From the NCBI RefSeq assembly GCF_900102625.1, contig NZ_FMZC01000012.1, positions 62,001 through 126,000 on the forward strand: a stretch of DNA of 64,000 bases, written 5' to 3'. Both the position numbers and the translations under genes were made by a program. Source of the stretch: Paracidovorax valerianellae (lineage in GTDB: Bacteria; Pseudomonadota; Gammaproteobacteria; Burkholderiales; Burkholderiaceae_C). A model generated the notes under the pieces. It was not told where the DNA came from. It did not search any database and saw nothing but the letters and a program-made list of their open reading frames with translations. Position 1 is the stretch's first letter, and each line of letters begins with the position of its first letter. Shown here piece after piece: positions 1 to 9,445 of this stretch.

Positions 1-1
1 C

Positions 2-61
2 AACGAACTGCAGCTCACTCCGGGCGCAGTTCCCAGCGGTAGCGCCACCAATCAAAAATAA
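2..61 (+). CDS. tssL: TssL (DotU/IcmH) C-terminal end, partial
   Basis: Only the last 19 codons are in the window, in the frame that stops with TAA two bases before the tssM start; the residues read NELQLTPGAVPSGSATNQK. The call rests on position: tssL normally lies directly upstream of tssM, and TssL proteins with a C-terminal OmpA-like peptidoglycan-binding domain can end in a short variable tail like this. No domain can be checked from so little sequence. TssL would be the inner-membrane partner of TssM and TssJ in the T6SS membrane complex. Confidence 0.55.
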   Translation, partial: NELQLTPGAVPSGSATNQK

Positions 62-63
62 GC

Positions 64-3000
64 ATGTTCCGCAAGATATTCGATTTCCTGTTCAACAGGT
101 TCACGCTGGTCCTGCTGGGGCTGGTGCTTTTGAGCTTGGTAATCTGGTTCATCGGACCGCTGATCTACATCAAGCCTTATCAGCCGCTGGAAAGCCCTCA
201 GGTGCGTGGCTGGCTGATCTTCGCGATTTTCGCCTTCTGGTTCCTGAAGCTGATGGTTCAGTGGTGGCGCGCCAAGCAGATGAACGCCCGGCTGCTGACC
301 CAGCTGGCGCGATTCGGCACGAGCGACCGGCCGGCTGAAAAAGCCGGCCCCGGGGAGGAAGAAGTCGCCGAACTCGAAACCCGTTTCAAGGAAGCCATCG
401 GCGTCCTGAGCAAGACCCGCTTCGGCCAGACGGAGCAAGGCTGGTTCGGCCGTCTGAATCGCCGCTACATCTACCAGTTGCCGTGGTACCTCATCATCGG
501 CTCGCCGGGGTCGGGCAAGACCACGGCATTGGTCAATTCCGGCCTGGATTTTCCGCTGGAGGCGCAGTTTGGCAAGGCGTCGATCCGGGGCGTTGGCGGC
601 ACGCGCAATTGCGATTGGTGGTTTACCGATCAGGCCGTGTTGCTGGACACTGCCGGCCGTTACACCACGCAGGAAAGCGACGAAACGCAAGACAAGGCCG
701 CCTGGGGCGGATTCCTGTCGCTGCTCCGCAGGTTCCGCGGGCGGCAGCCCGTCAATGGCGTGATCGTCACTCTGAGCGTGCAGGAGTTGCTGAGCAGCAC
801 CGATGCAGAGCGTGACCGCTTGGCACGATTGATCGGCATGCGCCTGGGTGAGCTGTGTGAAGAACTCGCCATCAAATTCCCGGTTTACGTGTTGGTCACC
901 AAGACCGATTTGCTGGCCGGGTTCAACGAATTCTTCGGCAACATGAATCGCGAGGAGCGCTCGCAGGTTTGGGGCTTCACCAGCCCCTACAACGAAGGCG
1001 GAGTGCAGGAAGAGCCGGCAGCCCGGTTCCGGGCTGAATTCGACGAGTTGGCCGGACAGATCAACCGCCTGCTGCCCCAGCGCTTGCTGAGCGAGCCCGA
1101 CCTCGCACGACGCGGCCTGATCTATGGCCTGCCGCAGCAGTTCGTGGGGCTGCGCGATGTGGTGCAGGAAACCCTGTCCGTCATCTTCGCCTCATCGCGC
1201 TTCAAGGAAAAGCCGCTGTTCCGTGGCGTGTATTTCACCAGCGGTACGCAGGAAGGAATGCCCTTCGACCGCGTGCTCTCGGCGCTTTCGCGGCGCTTTG
1301 CGGTGCCGTCGCCTGCCGGCGCCTCGGTGGGAGCAGGCAAGACCGGAAAGAGCTATTTCATTGAAACGCTGCTCAAGGGCGTCATGTTCAATGAGGCCGG
1401 CCTGACGGGGCGCAACGCCAAAAAAGAGCGTCAACTGCGCATCGCCCAGGCCGGAGGGTTGCTCGCGCTGGTGTTGGCATTGGTCGGGGTGACCCTGGGC
1501 TGGGCGATCAGCCACGATAACAACGTGGCGTACATCGGCGAAGTGAAAGACCGGGTGCCCGCGCTCAAGCAGGCCGTGAACGACGCGCGCGATGCGGATC
1601 CCGAAGACATGGTGAGCCTGCTGCCGCTGCTGAACAACGCAGAGTCGCTGGCGATCAGCCAGCGTTACGAAGGCGACTCCGCTCCCTTGAGCTGGCGCCA
1701 GGGCCTGCTGCAGGTGCCCAAGGTGCAGACGGCGGCGGATGCCACTTACATGCGATTGTTGGAAGACGCCTGGCTGCCACGCCTGTCCCGGCATTTGCGC
1801 CGATCGCTGCAGCAGACCTCCACCAGCAATCCCGAAGCGAGCTTTGAGGCGCTGAAGGTTTATCTGATGCTGTATGAGCCCGAGCGCTTTAACGCCAAGG
1901 CGATTCGCGCGTGGATGGTGAACGATTGGGAGACTTCCCTTCCACCCGGCCTGGTGCAGTCCGGCGTCGTCAACCAACTGGCCCACCATCTGGACAACTT
2001 GATGGAAGACCGCGCCCTGGTTGCGCCGGTGCCCATGGACCAGCAACTGGTGGCCGAGGTACGCCAGCGGCTCGCCCAGATGTCGCCTGCACAGCGGGCC
2101 TACAGCCGCGTCAAGCAATTGCTGTTGACCGGAAATTCCCTGCCACCCGAATTCACGGTGGTTCGTGCCAGCGGCCCGGAAGCACCGCAAGTCTTCTCGC
2201 GCCGGAGCGGTCGCCCGCTGACGCAGGGCATTTCCGGCCTGTTCACCTACGACGGGTATTACGGCGCTTTTGCGCAGGAACTGCCCAAAGTGACCGCATT
2301 GCTTTCTCAGGAGGAAAGCTGGGTGCTGGGCAAGGCCGACGGGCGCCGAAGCACTGCCAACGAGGTGTTGACCGGCCAGTTGGCGCTGGAGGTCAAGCGG
2401 CTGTACCTCATGGAATACGCAAAGCTGTGGGAAGACTTCCTGGCCGATGTCCGACCCGTGCGAATCGCCTCCCTCGACCAAGCCGGCGAGCAAGCACGGC
2501 TGTATTCGGCGGCCAACTCCAGCCTTGAGCAATTCATTCGTGCGGTCGCCAAGGAAACCACCCTGGGCCAGCGCCCCTCAGCAGGCTCTGGCACCAGCAG
2601 CTGGCTGGGCGAAAAGATCAACCGCATCAAGGAAGAGCAGGAGCAACTGAGCCAGTTGACGGGCAAGCAGGTCAATGTGGCGGGGCTCACCTCCAGCGGA
2701 ACGCTGGAAGCGGATCTGGTCGACTTCCGCTTCCGCGAGTACCGGCGGCTGGCGACGTCCAACGGCTCGGGTCCTTCGCCGATGACTGCAAGCCTTCAAG
2801 TGCTCAACGAGGCAGCCGCGGTCATCGCATCCGCGCGGCAGCAGGTCAGCGGGGGGGGCTCGGTACCTCCTTCGCTGTCGGCCACGCTGGAGCGTGTGCG
2901 CACCGAGGCCAAGCGGGTTCCTCCACCGCTCAACGTCATGTACGAAGACCTGGCAGGTGCTACGTCGGCTTTCGTGGGGCGCGATGTGCGGGCCGCCGTG

Positions 3001-3693
3001 GGTGGCAACCTCAATGCAACGATCGGAGCGTTCTGCCGGCGCGCCATCCTGGGCCGGTATCCGTTCACGCGCAGCGCAAGCCGTGACGTGACGACGGATG
3101 ACTTCGCGCGCCTCTTCTCCGTCGGCGGCACGATGGACGAGTTCTTCCGGACCACCTTGCAGCCCATGGTGGACATCTCCACCAACCCTTGGAGTTTCAA
3201 GCAGGGGGTGGATGGATCGCCGGTGGGTGGATCCGCAGCGTTGGCATCGTTCCAGCGCGCCGCCGTCATCCGGGACGTCTATTTCCGCGCAGGGGGCAAG
3301 GCGCCTTCCATCCGGCTGGACATCAAGCCATTGGAGATGGACGCTGCCATCACGCAAATGGTGCTCGATGTGGATGGCGAGGTCTTGCGCTACCAGCACG
3401 GACCTCAGATTCCCAAGTCGGTGAATTGGCCGGGGGCCCGTGGCACAGGTCAGGTCCGGCTCCAGCTGACGGGCGCCGGCTCCGAAAACACAGGCATGGT
3501 GACCGAAGGGCCCTGGGCTCTGCACCGGTTCTTCGATCGGGCCCAGATATTGCCGGGCAATGCGCCAGAGCGCTTCATCGCAGCCTTCAATGTGGAAGGC
3601 CGCCGTCTACGGTTTGAAGTTACCACCGGCAGCGTGCTGAATCCTTTCCGTCTCAAAGCCATGGAGGAGTTCGAGTGTCCTGGCAACCTCTGA
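64..3693 (+). CDS. tssM: T6SS membrane complex protein TssM (IcmF/VasK)
   Basis: A 1209-residue inner-membrane protein of the trans-envelope TssJLM complex. Two N-terminal membrane helices (about residues 14-34 and 48-64) are followed by a cytoplasmic GTPase-like domain with an intact Walker A motif GSPGSGKT (146-153) and a DTAG motif near 193. A third helix lies near 460-482, and the rest is a large periplasmic part ending in the conserved IcmF C-terminal region. Length and order match the family. It starts two bases after the putative tssL stop and its end overlaps tagF by 19 bases, so the genes are probably co-transcribed. Confident call. Confidence 0.96.
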   Translation: MFRKIFDFLFNRFTLVLLGLVLLSLVIWFIGPLIYIKPYQPLESPQVRGWLIFAIFAFWFLKLMVQWWRAKQMNARLLTQLARFGTSDRPAEKAGPGEEEVAELETRFKEAIGVLSKTRFGQTEQGWFGRLNRRYIYQLPWYLIIGSPGSGKTTALVNSGLDFPLEAQFGKASIRGVGGTRNCDWWFTDQAVLLDTAGRYTTQESDETQDKAAWGGFLSLLRRFRGRQPVNGVIVTLSVQELLSSTDAERDRLARLIGMRLGELCEELAIKFPVYVLVTKTDLLAGFNEFFGNMNREERSQVWGFTSPYNEGGVQEEPAARFRAEFDELAGQINRLLPQRLLSEPDLARRGLIYGLPQQFVGLRDVVQETLSVIFASSRFKEKPLFRGVYFTSGTQEGMPFDRVLSALSRRFAVPSPAGASVGAGKTGKSYFIETLLKGVMFNEAGLTGRNAKKERQLRIAQAGGLLALVLALVGVTLGWAISHDNNVAYIGEVKDRVPALKQAVNDARDADPEDMVSLLPLLNNAESLAISQRYEGDSAPLSWRQGLLQVPKVQTAADATYMRLLEDAWLPRLSRHLRRSLQQTSTSNPEASFEALKVYLMLYEPERFNAKAIRAWMVNDWETSLPPGLVQSGVVNQLAHHLDNLMEDRALVAPVPMDQQLVAEVRQRLAQMSPAQRAYSRVKQLLLTGNSLPPEFTVVRASGPEAPQVFSRRSGRPLTQGISGLFTYDGYYGAFAQELPKVTALLSQEESWVLGKADGRRSTANEVLTGQLALEVKRLYLMEYAKLWEDFLADVRPVRIASLDQAGEQARLYSAANSSLEQFIRAVAKETTLGQRPSAGSGTSSWLGEKINRIKEEQEQLSQLTGKQVNVAGLTSSGTLEADLVDFRFREYRRLATSNGSGPSPMTASLQVLNEAAAVIASARQQVSGGGSVPPSLSATLERVRTEAKRVPPPLNVMYEDLAGATSAFVGRDVRAAVGGNLNATIGAFCRRAILGRYPFTRSASRDVTTDDFARLFSVGGTMDEFFRTTLQPMVDISTNPWSFKQGVDGSPVGGSAALASFQRAAVIRDVYFRAGGKAPSIRLDIKPLEMDAAITQMVLDVDGEVLRYQHGPQIPKSVNWPGARGTGQVRLQLTGAGSENTGMVTEGPWALHRFFDRAQILPGNAPERFIAAFNVEGRRLRFEVTTGSVLNPFRLKAMEEFECPGNL

Positions 3694-4391
3694 GTCAAGC
3701 ATCGCCGCAGTTGGAGTCCCGCATTGCCTGGTTCGGAAAGCTGCCAGGGCAGGGGGATTTCGTAGGTCGCAGAATGCCGCGTGCTGTCGGGGACGAGTGG
3801 GATGCCTGGCTGAGCCGGGGCCTGGATCAGTTGCGTGCCAAAGGGTCCGGCCAGTGGGAGCCTGGGTTCATCCAGTCGCCGCTGTGGTTCTTCGTTGCCA
3901 GCCTCGGCGGAAAAGCGCTGCCTTTTTGTGGGGTGCTCGCACCGAGTGCGGATCGCATCGGCCGCTGCTACCCCATTACCGCGTTGGCCATCGCTTCGGA
4001 TCGCGCCTGCTCTCTCGCGCCGGACCCCATGCTCGAGCGGTTCTTTGCGGGCACCCGTGAGGCCATCGTGGATGCCCGGCGGCTGGCATGGCCGGCGGAA
4101 GAGCTGGATGCAAAGCTGTCATCGCTGCCGTGGCCATTCAACGCCGATATTGCGCCGGCAGCGGCAGCGCCATCCATGGCGGGCATTCTTGCGGATCTCG
4201 GGTTGAGCCCATCGCAAGGTGTTGGCGGGACCGGTGGCAGGCCGTGGGGGGCTGGCCGCGACGTACTGCGGTCGAAGCAGGCCCGCAGCGTCTGGTGGTC
4301 CGACTCGCCGGGCGGCAGCGAAATGCTGGAGCACAACGGTCCCTTTGACGACCATCTGTTCTCCCGGCTTTTCAAGAAAATTGCTGCTTGA
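3675..4391 (+). CDS. tagF: T6SS-associated protein TagF (ImpM)
   Basis: A 238-residue TagF/ImpM-family protein. The N-terminal half has the family hallmarks: WFGKLPGQGDFVGRRMP (19-35), then IQSPLWFF and GVLAPSADRIGRCYP. In other species TagF acts as a post-translational repressor of T6SS firing, working with or beside the PpkA/PppA phosphorylation switch; neither kinase nor phosphatase gene is visible here. The start is GTG at 3675 inside the end of tssM, preceded by a GGAGGAG ribosome site at 3663-3669, which decides the start and suggests translational coupling. Confidence 0.92.
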   Translation: MSWQPLSQASPQLESRIAWFGKLPGQGDFVGRRMPRAVGDEWDAWLSRGLDQLRAKGSGQWEPGFIQSPLWFFVASLGGKALPFCGVLAPSADRIGRCYPITALAIASDRACSLAPDPMLERFFAGTREAIVDARRLAWPAEELDAKLSSLPWPFNADIAPAAAAPSMAGILADLGLSPSQGVGGTGGRPWGAGRDVLRSKQARSVWWSDSPGGSEMLEHNGPFDDHLFSRLFKKIAA

Positions 4392-4469
4392 GGAATGCTG
4401 GTTTCTTTTGTCCCTTCGTCCTTCCTTTAACGAGCAAGCGCACCTTTCATGTGCGCCGACGGGTATTGA

Positions 4470-5483
4470 ATGATTGATCTTGACGCTCTGCTGGTACCGA
4501 CCGGCGATACCCCACCGTGCGGCGAAGACCTGACGTACGACGCCGAGTTTCTCGCCCTTGAAAACGCGGCCAGTGGCAAGCCCGAACAACAGTTCGGCGA
4601 AACCGTGATCCCGGCCGAACCGCCGGATTGGCGCGAGGTCGAAAAACGGTCCATCGCTCTCCTGTCGCGTACCAAGGACATTCGGGTCGTGGCAAAGCTC
4701 TCGCAGGCACTCACGAATACGCAAGGCGTGCAGGGGCTGTCTCAGGGGGTTCAGCTGATGGCGGCCATGTTCAACCGGTACTGGGATGAGCTTCACCCCT
4801 TGCCGGAGGACGGCGACCATTTCATGCGGATGAACGCCGTTGCCTCGTTGAACGATGTGACCGGCCAATTGCGTGATTTGAGGCAGCAGGACTTTCTGCG
4901 GTCTGCGGCGGGCTCCATCAACGTTCGAGATGCGGAAGCCCTGGCACGCGGCACGGCGGCCGACGGCGCCATCAAGATGTCGATCGACCAGTTGCGCGGC
5001 GTAGTCGCCGACGCCTGGCGGCAAGGCAACGAGTCCTTGCGCGCCTGGGTCGTCGCCACCGACGCATTCCAGTCCATGCAAACGGTTTTCAAGGACCGTC
5101 TGGATGCGAGCCAGCGGCCTGACCTGGATCAGATCCGCGGTTTGCTGACCGTACTCCGGGACCTGATTCCAAAAGATGCCGATGCCAACGCCGATTTGGT
5201 GTCGGTGGGCGACGCCGAAAACACCGCCGTTGTGGGCGATGCCTCTGCGCCTGCCGCTCAAACCCAAACCGGGTTTGCGTTGCGGTCGCGGGCCGATGCC
5301 GTGGCAAGGCTGATGGACATCGCGGAGTTTCTCGAAAAGACCGAGCCGACCAACCCGGCTCCCTTGCTGATTCGCCGGGCGGTCCGATTGATGGGGCTGG
5401 ACTTTCTGGACATTCTTCGAGAGTTGTCTCCAGACAGCGTGGCGCAAGTGGAAAATATTACCGGTGTGAAGAGCCCGCTTTGA
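4470..5483 (+). CDS. tssA: T6SS assembly protein TssA (ImpA)
   Basis: A 337-residue protein with the ImpA N-terminal domain: the opening DLDALLVPTGDTPPCGEDLTYD and the downstream DWREVEKRSIALLSRTKDIRV are typical. TssA proteins organise baseplate and tube-sheath polymerisation by binding the membrane complex, Hcp and sheath. This one resembles the shorter ImpA class. It sits 78 bases after tagF and is followed by a 315-base gap before tssB, so a new transcription unit may begin there. Confidence 0.93.
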   Translation: MIDLDALLVPTGDTPPCGEDLTYDAEFLALENAASGKPEQQFGETVIPAEPPDWREVEKRSIALLSRTKDIRVVAKLSQALTNTQGVQGLSQGVQLMAAMFNRYWDELHPLPEDGDHFMRMNAVASLNDVTGQLRDLRQQDFLRSAAGSINVRDAEALARGTAADGAIKMSIDQLRGVVADAWRQGNESLRAWVVATDAFQSMQTVFKDRLDASQRPDLDQIRGLLTVLRDLIPKDADANADLVSVGDAENTAVVGDASAPAAQTQTGFALRSRADAVARLMDIAEFLEKTEPTNPAPLLIRRAVRLMGLDFLDILRELSPDSVAQVENITGVKSPL

Positions 5484-5798
5484 AAACGTTTTGTAGCATT
5501 TGATAGCGGGGCCATGGGGATACTGGCGGGACGGAACTCGGCCAAGATACGACCTTGAATCTGAAGTTCCTCAAACGCTCAAATGCTCGCATTTATAGGC
5601 GTCTGCTATGGGAGTGGCGACGTCGGCGCGAATAATGGGTTGGAGGGATGGAGCCAATGCAGAGCATCTTGAAGAAGCAGTGCTCCACTTTGTTGTGAAT
5701 TTGTAAGTTGGTGTTTTGCGAAGCCGTTGTAATGGCGAAGTCTTCACAGGACCCTACGCTCACGTTTTAATAAATCCTAGGAAAAGAGAAGTTACATC
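5484..5798 (+). other. Intergenic region tssA-tssB
   Basis: No coding potential is evident. The stretch is more AT-rich than its neighbours. It contains a small inverted repeat AAATGC-TC-GCATTT at 5581-5594 and a possible sigma70 promoter just before tssB. I looked for a sigma54 site (TGGCAC-N5-TTGC), common in some T6SS clusters, and saw none on the + strand. Confidence 0.6.
5743..5771 (+). promoter_or_regulatory. Putative sigma70 promoter for tssB
   Basis: TTCACA at 5743-5748 and TTTAAT at 5766-5771 are separated by 17 bases, 27 bases before the tssB ATG. The match is moderate and unsupported by other data, but it lies in the only long gap of the cluster. Confidence 0.3.
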
Positions 5799-6344
5799 AT
5801 GACACTGAGCAAAACGGGTAAGAGTGGTCAGAAATTCATTGCTCGCAATCGCGCGCCACGGGTTCAGATCGAATACGACGTCGAAATCTACGGCTCAGAG
5901 AAGAAGGTGCAGATTCCCTTCGTCATGGGTGTCATGGCCGACCTTTCCGGCAAGCCCGTGGAAGCGCTGCCGGAAATTGCAGACCGTAAATTCCTCGAAA
6001 TCGACATCGATAACTTCGATGCGCGCATGAAGTCCATCAAGCCCCGCGTGTCGTTCAATGTGCCCAATACATTGACGGGCGATGGCCGCCTGCACATCGA
6101 ACTCACGTTCGACAGCATGGAAGACTTCTCGCCTGCCGCCATTGCCCGCAAGGTCGGCGCGCTTAATTCCATGCTGGAAGCCCGCACGCAATTGCACAAC
6201 CTGCTGTCGTACATGGACGGCAAGCAAGGGGCTGAAGAACTGATCAGCAAGGTCTTGAAGGACCCTGCGTTGCTCAAGTCGCTGGCCGCCATGCCCAAGC
6301 CTGCAGATACCACCGCCGCCGAGCCATCGACGGACGTCAAATAA
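5799..6344 (+). CDS. tssB: T6SS contractile sheath small subunit TssB (VipA)
   Basis: A 181-residue sheath subunit. The sequence KFIARNRAPRVQIEYDVEIYGSEKKVQIPFVMGVMADLSG near the N-terminus is the classic TssB/ImpB signature. It forms the helical sheath with TssC that contracts around the Hcp tube. A purine-rich ribosome site (ggaaaagagaag) precedes the ATG. tssC follows after 18 bases, as usual. TagJ, encoded two genes on, binds TssB in other systems. Confidence 0.97.
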   Translation: MTLSKTGKSGQKFIARNRAPRVQIEYDVEIYGSEKKVQIPFVMGVMADLSGKPVEALPEIADRKFLEIDIDNFDARMKSIKPRVSFNVPNTLTGDGRLHIELTFDSMEDFSPAAIARKVGALNSMLEARTQLHNLLSYMDGKQGAEELISKVLKDPALLKSLAAMPKPADTTAAEPSTDVK

Positions 6345-6362
6345 GCGAGGAGTGACCTGACC

Positions 6363-7859
6363 ATGAACGCACGTCAAATGGAAGCGGCACCAGCCGCTCA
6401 GACGCTCGAAGGCAATGAATTCGCTTCATTGCTGCAAAAAGAATTCAAGCCCAAGACCGATCAGGCCCGTGAAGCCGTCGAAGCTGCGGTGCAGACCCTG
6501 GCGCAGCAGGCCCTCGCTGCATCGGCCACGCTGTCCGACGATGCCTACCAGACGGTGCAGGCCATCATTGCGGAGATCGACCGCAAGCTGTCCGAACAAG
6601 TCAACCAGATCATTCACCACAGCGAGTTCCAGCAACTGGAAGGCGCCTGGCGCGGATTGCACCACTTGGTCCACAACACCGAAGTGGACGAAATGCTCAA
6701 GATCCGAGTGATGAACATCTCGAAGAAAGAGCTGCATCGCAACATGCGCCGCTACAAGGGCGTGGGCTGGGACCAAAGCCCCATCTTCAAGAAGGTGTAC
6801 GAAGAAGAATATGGCCAGTTCGGTGGCGAGCCCTTCGGCTGCCTGGTTGGCGACTACCACTTCGATCACAGCCCGACCGATGTCGAACTGCTGGGTGAGT
6901 TGGCCAAGGTGTCCGCCGCGGCCCACTGCCCGTTCATCGCCGGCGCATCGCCTTCGATGATGCAGATGGAGTCCTGGCAAGAGCTGGCCAATCCCCGCGA
7001 CTTGACCAAGATCTTCACCAACACCGAGTACGCCGCCTGGCGCAGCCTGCGCGAGTCCGACGATTCGAAGTACATCGGCCTGGCCATGCCCCGCTTCCTG
7101 GCGCGGCTGCCCTACGGTGCGAAGACCAATCCGGTCGATGAGTTCGACTTCGAAGAAGAAACCGCCAGCGGCGACCACAGCAAGTACTGCTGGGCCAATT
7201 CGGCGTATGCCATGGCGGTGAACATCAACCGCTCGTTCAAGTACTACGGCTGGTGCACCTCCATCCGCGGCGTGGAGTCCGGCGGGGCGGTGGACAACCT
7301 GCCGGCGCATACTTTCCCGACGGACGATGGCGGCGTGGACATGAAGTGCCCCACCGAAATCGCCATCAGCGACCGCCGCGAAGCCGAGCTGGCCAAGAAC
7401 GGTTTCATGCCGCTGGTGCACCGCAAGAACTCCGACGTGGCGGCCTTCATCGGCGCGCAGTCGTTGAACAAGCCTGCCGAGTACTACGATGCCGACGCCA
7501 CGGCCAACGCCAACCTGTCGGCGCGTCTGCCCTACATGTTCGCTTGCTGCCGCTTCGCGCATTACCTCAAGTGCATCGTGCGCGACAAGATCGGCTCGTT
7601 CAAGGAGCGTTCCGACATGGAGCTCTGGCTGAACGACTGGATCATGAACTACGTCGATGGCGACCCAGCCAACTCGTCGCAGGAAACCAAGGCACGCAAG
7701 CCCCTGGCTGCTGCCGAAGTGCAGGTTGAAGAAGTCGAGGGCAACCCTGGCTACTACACCTCCAAGTTCTTCCTGCGCCCGCACTACCAACTCGAAGGCC
7801 TGACGGTTTCGCTGCGTCTGGTGTCCAAGCTGCCTTCCGTCAAGCAAGCCGGCAATTGA
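6363..7859 (+). CDS. tssC: T6SS contractile sheath large subunit TssC (VipB)
   Basis: A 498-residue large sheath subunit of typical length. Conserved stretches include the GAWRGLHHLVHNTE segment, GVGWDQSPIFKKVYEEEYGQFGGEPFG, and the C-terminal YTSKFFLRPHYQLEGLTVSLRLVSKLP. Together with TssB it builds the contractile tail and carries the ClpV recognition helix near its N-terminus. The next gene is tagJ rather than hcp, which is often found directly after tssC. Confidence 0.98.
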   Translation: MNARQMEAAPAAQTLEGNEFASLLQKEFKPKTDQAREAVEAAVQTLAQQALAASATLSDDAYQTVQAIIAEIDRKLSEQVNQIIHHSEFQQLEGAWRGLHHLVHNTEVDEMLKIRVMNISKKELHRNMRRYKGVGWDQSPIFKKVYEEEYGQFGGEPFGCLVGDYHFDHSPTDVELLGELAKVSAAAHCPFIAGASPSMMQMESWQELANPRDLTKIFTNTEYAAWRSLRESDDSKYIGLAMPRFLARLPYGAKTNPVDEFDFEEETASGDHSKYCWANSAYAMAVNINRSFKYYGWCTSIRGVESGGAVDNLPAHTFPTDDGGVDMKCPTEIAISDRREAELAKNGFMPLVHRKNSDVAAFIGAQSLNKPAEYYDADATANANLSARLPYMFACCRFAHYLKCIVRDKIGSFKERSDMELWLNDWIMNYVDGDPANSSQETKARKPLAAAEVQVEEVEGNPGYYTSKFFLRPHYQLEGLTVSLRLVSKLPSVKQAGN

Positions 7860-7870
7860 GCGTTCGTGCG

Positions 7871-7904
7871 CCGGGAGGAGGGGCTTTTTTGCCATGCCTC
7901 CCGG
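7871..7904 (+). terminator. Hairpin after tssC
   Basis: Arms CCGGGAGG (7871-7878) and CCTCCCGG (7897-7904) pair perfectly. A run of six T lies in the loop rather than after the stem, so it is not a standard intrinsic terminator; it may protect the 3' end or lower readthrough into tagJ. Confidence 0.35.
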
Positions 7905-8054
7905 TCGCTCCTTCGCTGACTTAATTAGCGGGTGCCGCCAGCCTGGCGCCAATCCGTAGTGCGGTGTGGCGCCGCTCGAGCGCTGCAATCATCTCTGATG
8001 GAGCCATCGGCGGCACCCGCCTTCATGCTCCATCGTTCAAGGCCGATCCGTCCC

Positions 8055-8834
8055 ATGATCTTCGACTCCAAGCTTCCGCTGGACACGCAACTGAGTTCTT
8101 TGAAGGATGCCATTCGCAAAGACCCGGCGGATGCATCCCTGCGCGTCTTCTACTTCCAGATGCTGGTGCTGTTCGGTGAATGGCAAAAGGCACTCGACCA
8201 GCTCCAGATCTGCGCCCAACTGGACAGCAAGACGGCCCCCATGGCCAAGGCCTACCGGGAGGTGATTCTTTGCGAGGTCGCCCGGCGCGACGTGTTCGCC
8301 GGCAAGCGCACTCCGCAGGTGCTGGGCGATCCCTCCGCCTGGCTGGGCTGGATGGTCGAGGCGCTGAAGTGCGCGGCAGATGGCCAGCATGACAAGGCCG
8401 CCGAACTGCGCAGCAGCGCTTTCGAAGAAGCGCCTGGCTCCCCCGGCGAACTGGACGGCAGCGCCTTCGAATGGCTGGCGGACTCGGACGCACGGCTCGG
8501 TCCGGTGTGCGAGCTGTACGCCAACGGGGGCTACTACTGGGTTCCTTTCACGGCGATCCAGCAGATCAATTTCGAAAAACCTCAGGACCTGCGGGACCTG
8601 GCTTGGTCGGCTTGCGAAATCACGCTGGTCAACGGCGGGCAGATGCTCGGTTTCATTCCTACCCGGTATCCCGGTTCGGAAAGCTCTGCATCCGATGGCG
8701 TGCGGCTGTCGCGCACGACCGAATGGACCGAACTGGGCCAGGATCAGGTGTCCGGCCTCGGTCAGCGCGTCTGGATTTCCGACCAGGCAGACCATGCGCT
8801 GCTGGACGTCCGCCGCATCCAGTTCTCGGCCTGA
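8055..8834 (+). CDS. tagJ: T6SS accessory protein TagJ (ImpE)
   Basis: An ImpE/TagJ protein of 259 residues from this start. The opening SKLPLDTQLSSLKDAIRKDP, followed by LRVFYFQMLVLFGEWQKALDQLQ, is the family's TPR-like N-terminal part; the C-terminal half carries GGYYWVPFTAIQQINFEKP. TagJ links TssB to the ClpV unfoldase in systems that have it. Start choice: the frame is open up to 7932, with further ATGs at 7998 and 8025, but only from MIFDSK (8055) does the protein align with the family's usual start. No strong ribosome site helps, so the start is less certain than the gene. Confidence 0.9.
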   Translation: MIFDSKLPLDTQLSSLKDAIRKDPADASLRVFYFQMLVLFGEWQKALDQLQICAQLDSKTAPMAKAYREVILCEVARRDVFAGKRTPQVLGDPSAWLGWMVEALKCAADGQHDKAAELRSSAFEEAPGSPGELDGSAFEWLADSDARLGPVCELYANGGYYWVPFTAIQQINFEKPQDLRDLAWSACEITLVNGGQMLGFIPTRYPGSESSASDGVRLSRTTEWTELGQDQVSGLGQRVWISDQADHALLDVRRIQFSA

Positions 8835-8854
8835 TTCGAGGCAGTTCCGTCCCC

Positions 8855-9379
8855 ATGGCAACCACGCGGCCCAACGACAATTTCGGTAATGGAAAAGACC
8901 GGCTTCAGCCGGCCTTGCTCGACCGCCTGACGGACCACGAGCCCACCAAGCGCACCGAGCGTGCCGACGCCGTCTATGTCACCGAGGCCCGCCTGCGCCA
9001 GGCCCTGTTGCGCGACCTGAACTGGTTGCTCAATGCCTCGGACGCGACCTCGCACATCGATTTCGAGGGCCTGCCCGAAGCCGAGCGGTCGGTCCTCAAT
9101 TATGGAATGACGCCTCTGGCGGGGCAGTTGCTGTCCGAGCTGGACTGGAAGGACATCGAGAAAGCCATTCTCCGGTCCATCCTCGCCCATGAGCCGCGCA
9201 TTCTCCGCGACACGCTGGTGGTCGCCCTCGCGCCGTCCAGCAAATTGTTCAGCCACCACAACACCCTGCAGTTCGAAATCCGCTGCCAGTTCTGGTCGGC
9301 TCCCTATCCGCTGGAGCTGCTGCTCAAGACCAGTCTGGACCTGGAAACGGGGCAGGTGGTCGTCTCTGATTTACGGTGA
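8855..9379 (+). CDS. tssE: T6SS baseplate protein TssE (gp25-like)
   Basis: A 174-residue baseplate wedge protein related to phage T4 gp25. The segments LRQALLRDLNWLLNAS, then SVLNYGMTPLAG and a C-terminal LFSHHNTLQFEIRCQFW are family typical. ATG 8855 is chosen although the frame is open far upstream inside tagJ; it lies 20 bases after the tagJ stop. TssE works with TssF, TssG and TssK, and tssF and tssG follow directly. Confidence 0.94.
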   Translation: MATTRPNDNFGNGKDRLQPALLDRLTDHEPTKRTERADAVYVTEARLRQALLRDLNWLLNASDATSHIDFEGLPEAERSVLNYGMTPLAGQLLSELDWKDIEKAILRSILAHEPRILRDTLVVALAPSSKLFSHHNTLQFEIRCQFWSAPYPLELLLKTSLDLETGQVVVSDLR

Positions 9380-9445
9380 AGTGATCCAGTCCATGCATCT
9401 TTGCGCAATCCGGCCGGGTGATGACGTCGTGAAGGGCCACGCCCG

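Noticed and set aside
5484-5798. A sigma54 promoter before tssB
   Set aside because: No TGGCAC-N5-TTGC-like element was found on the + strand.
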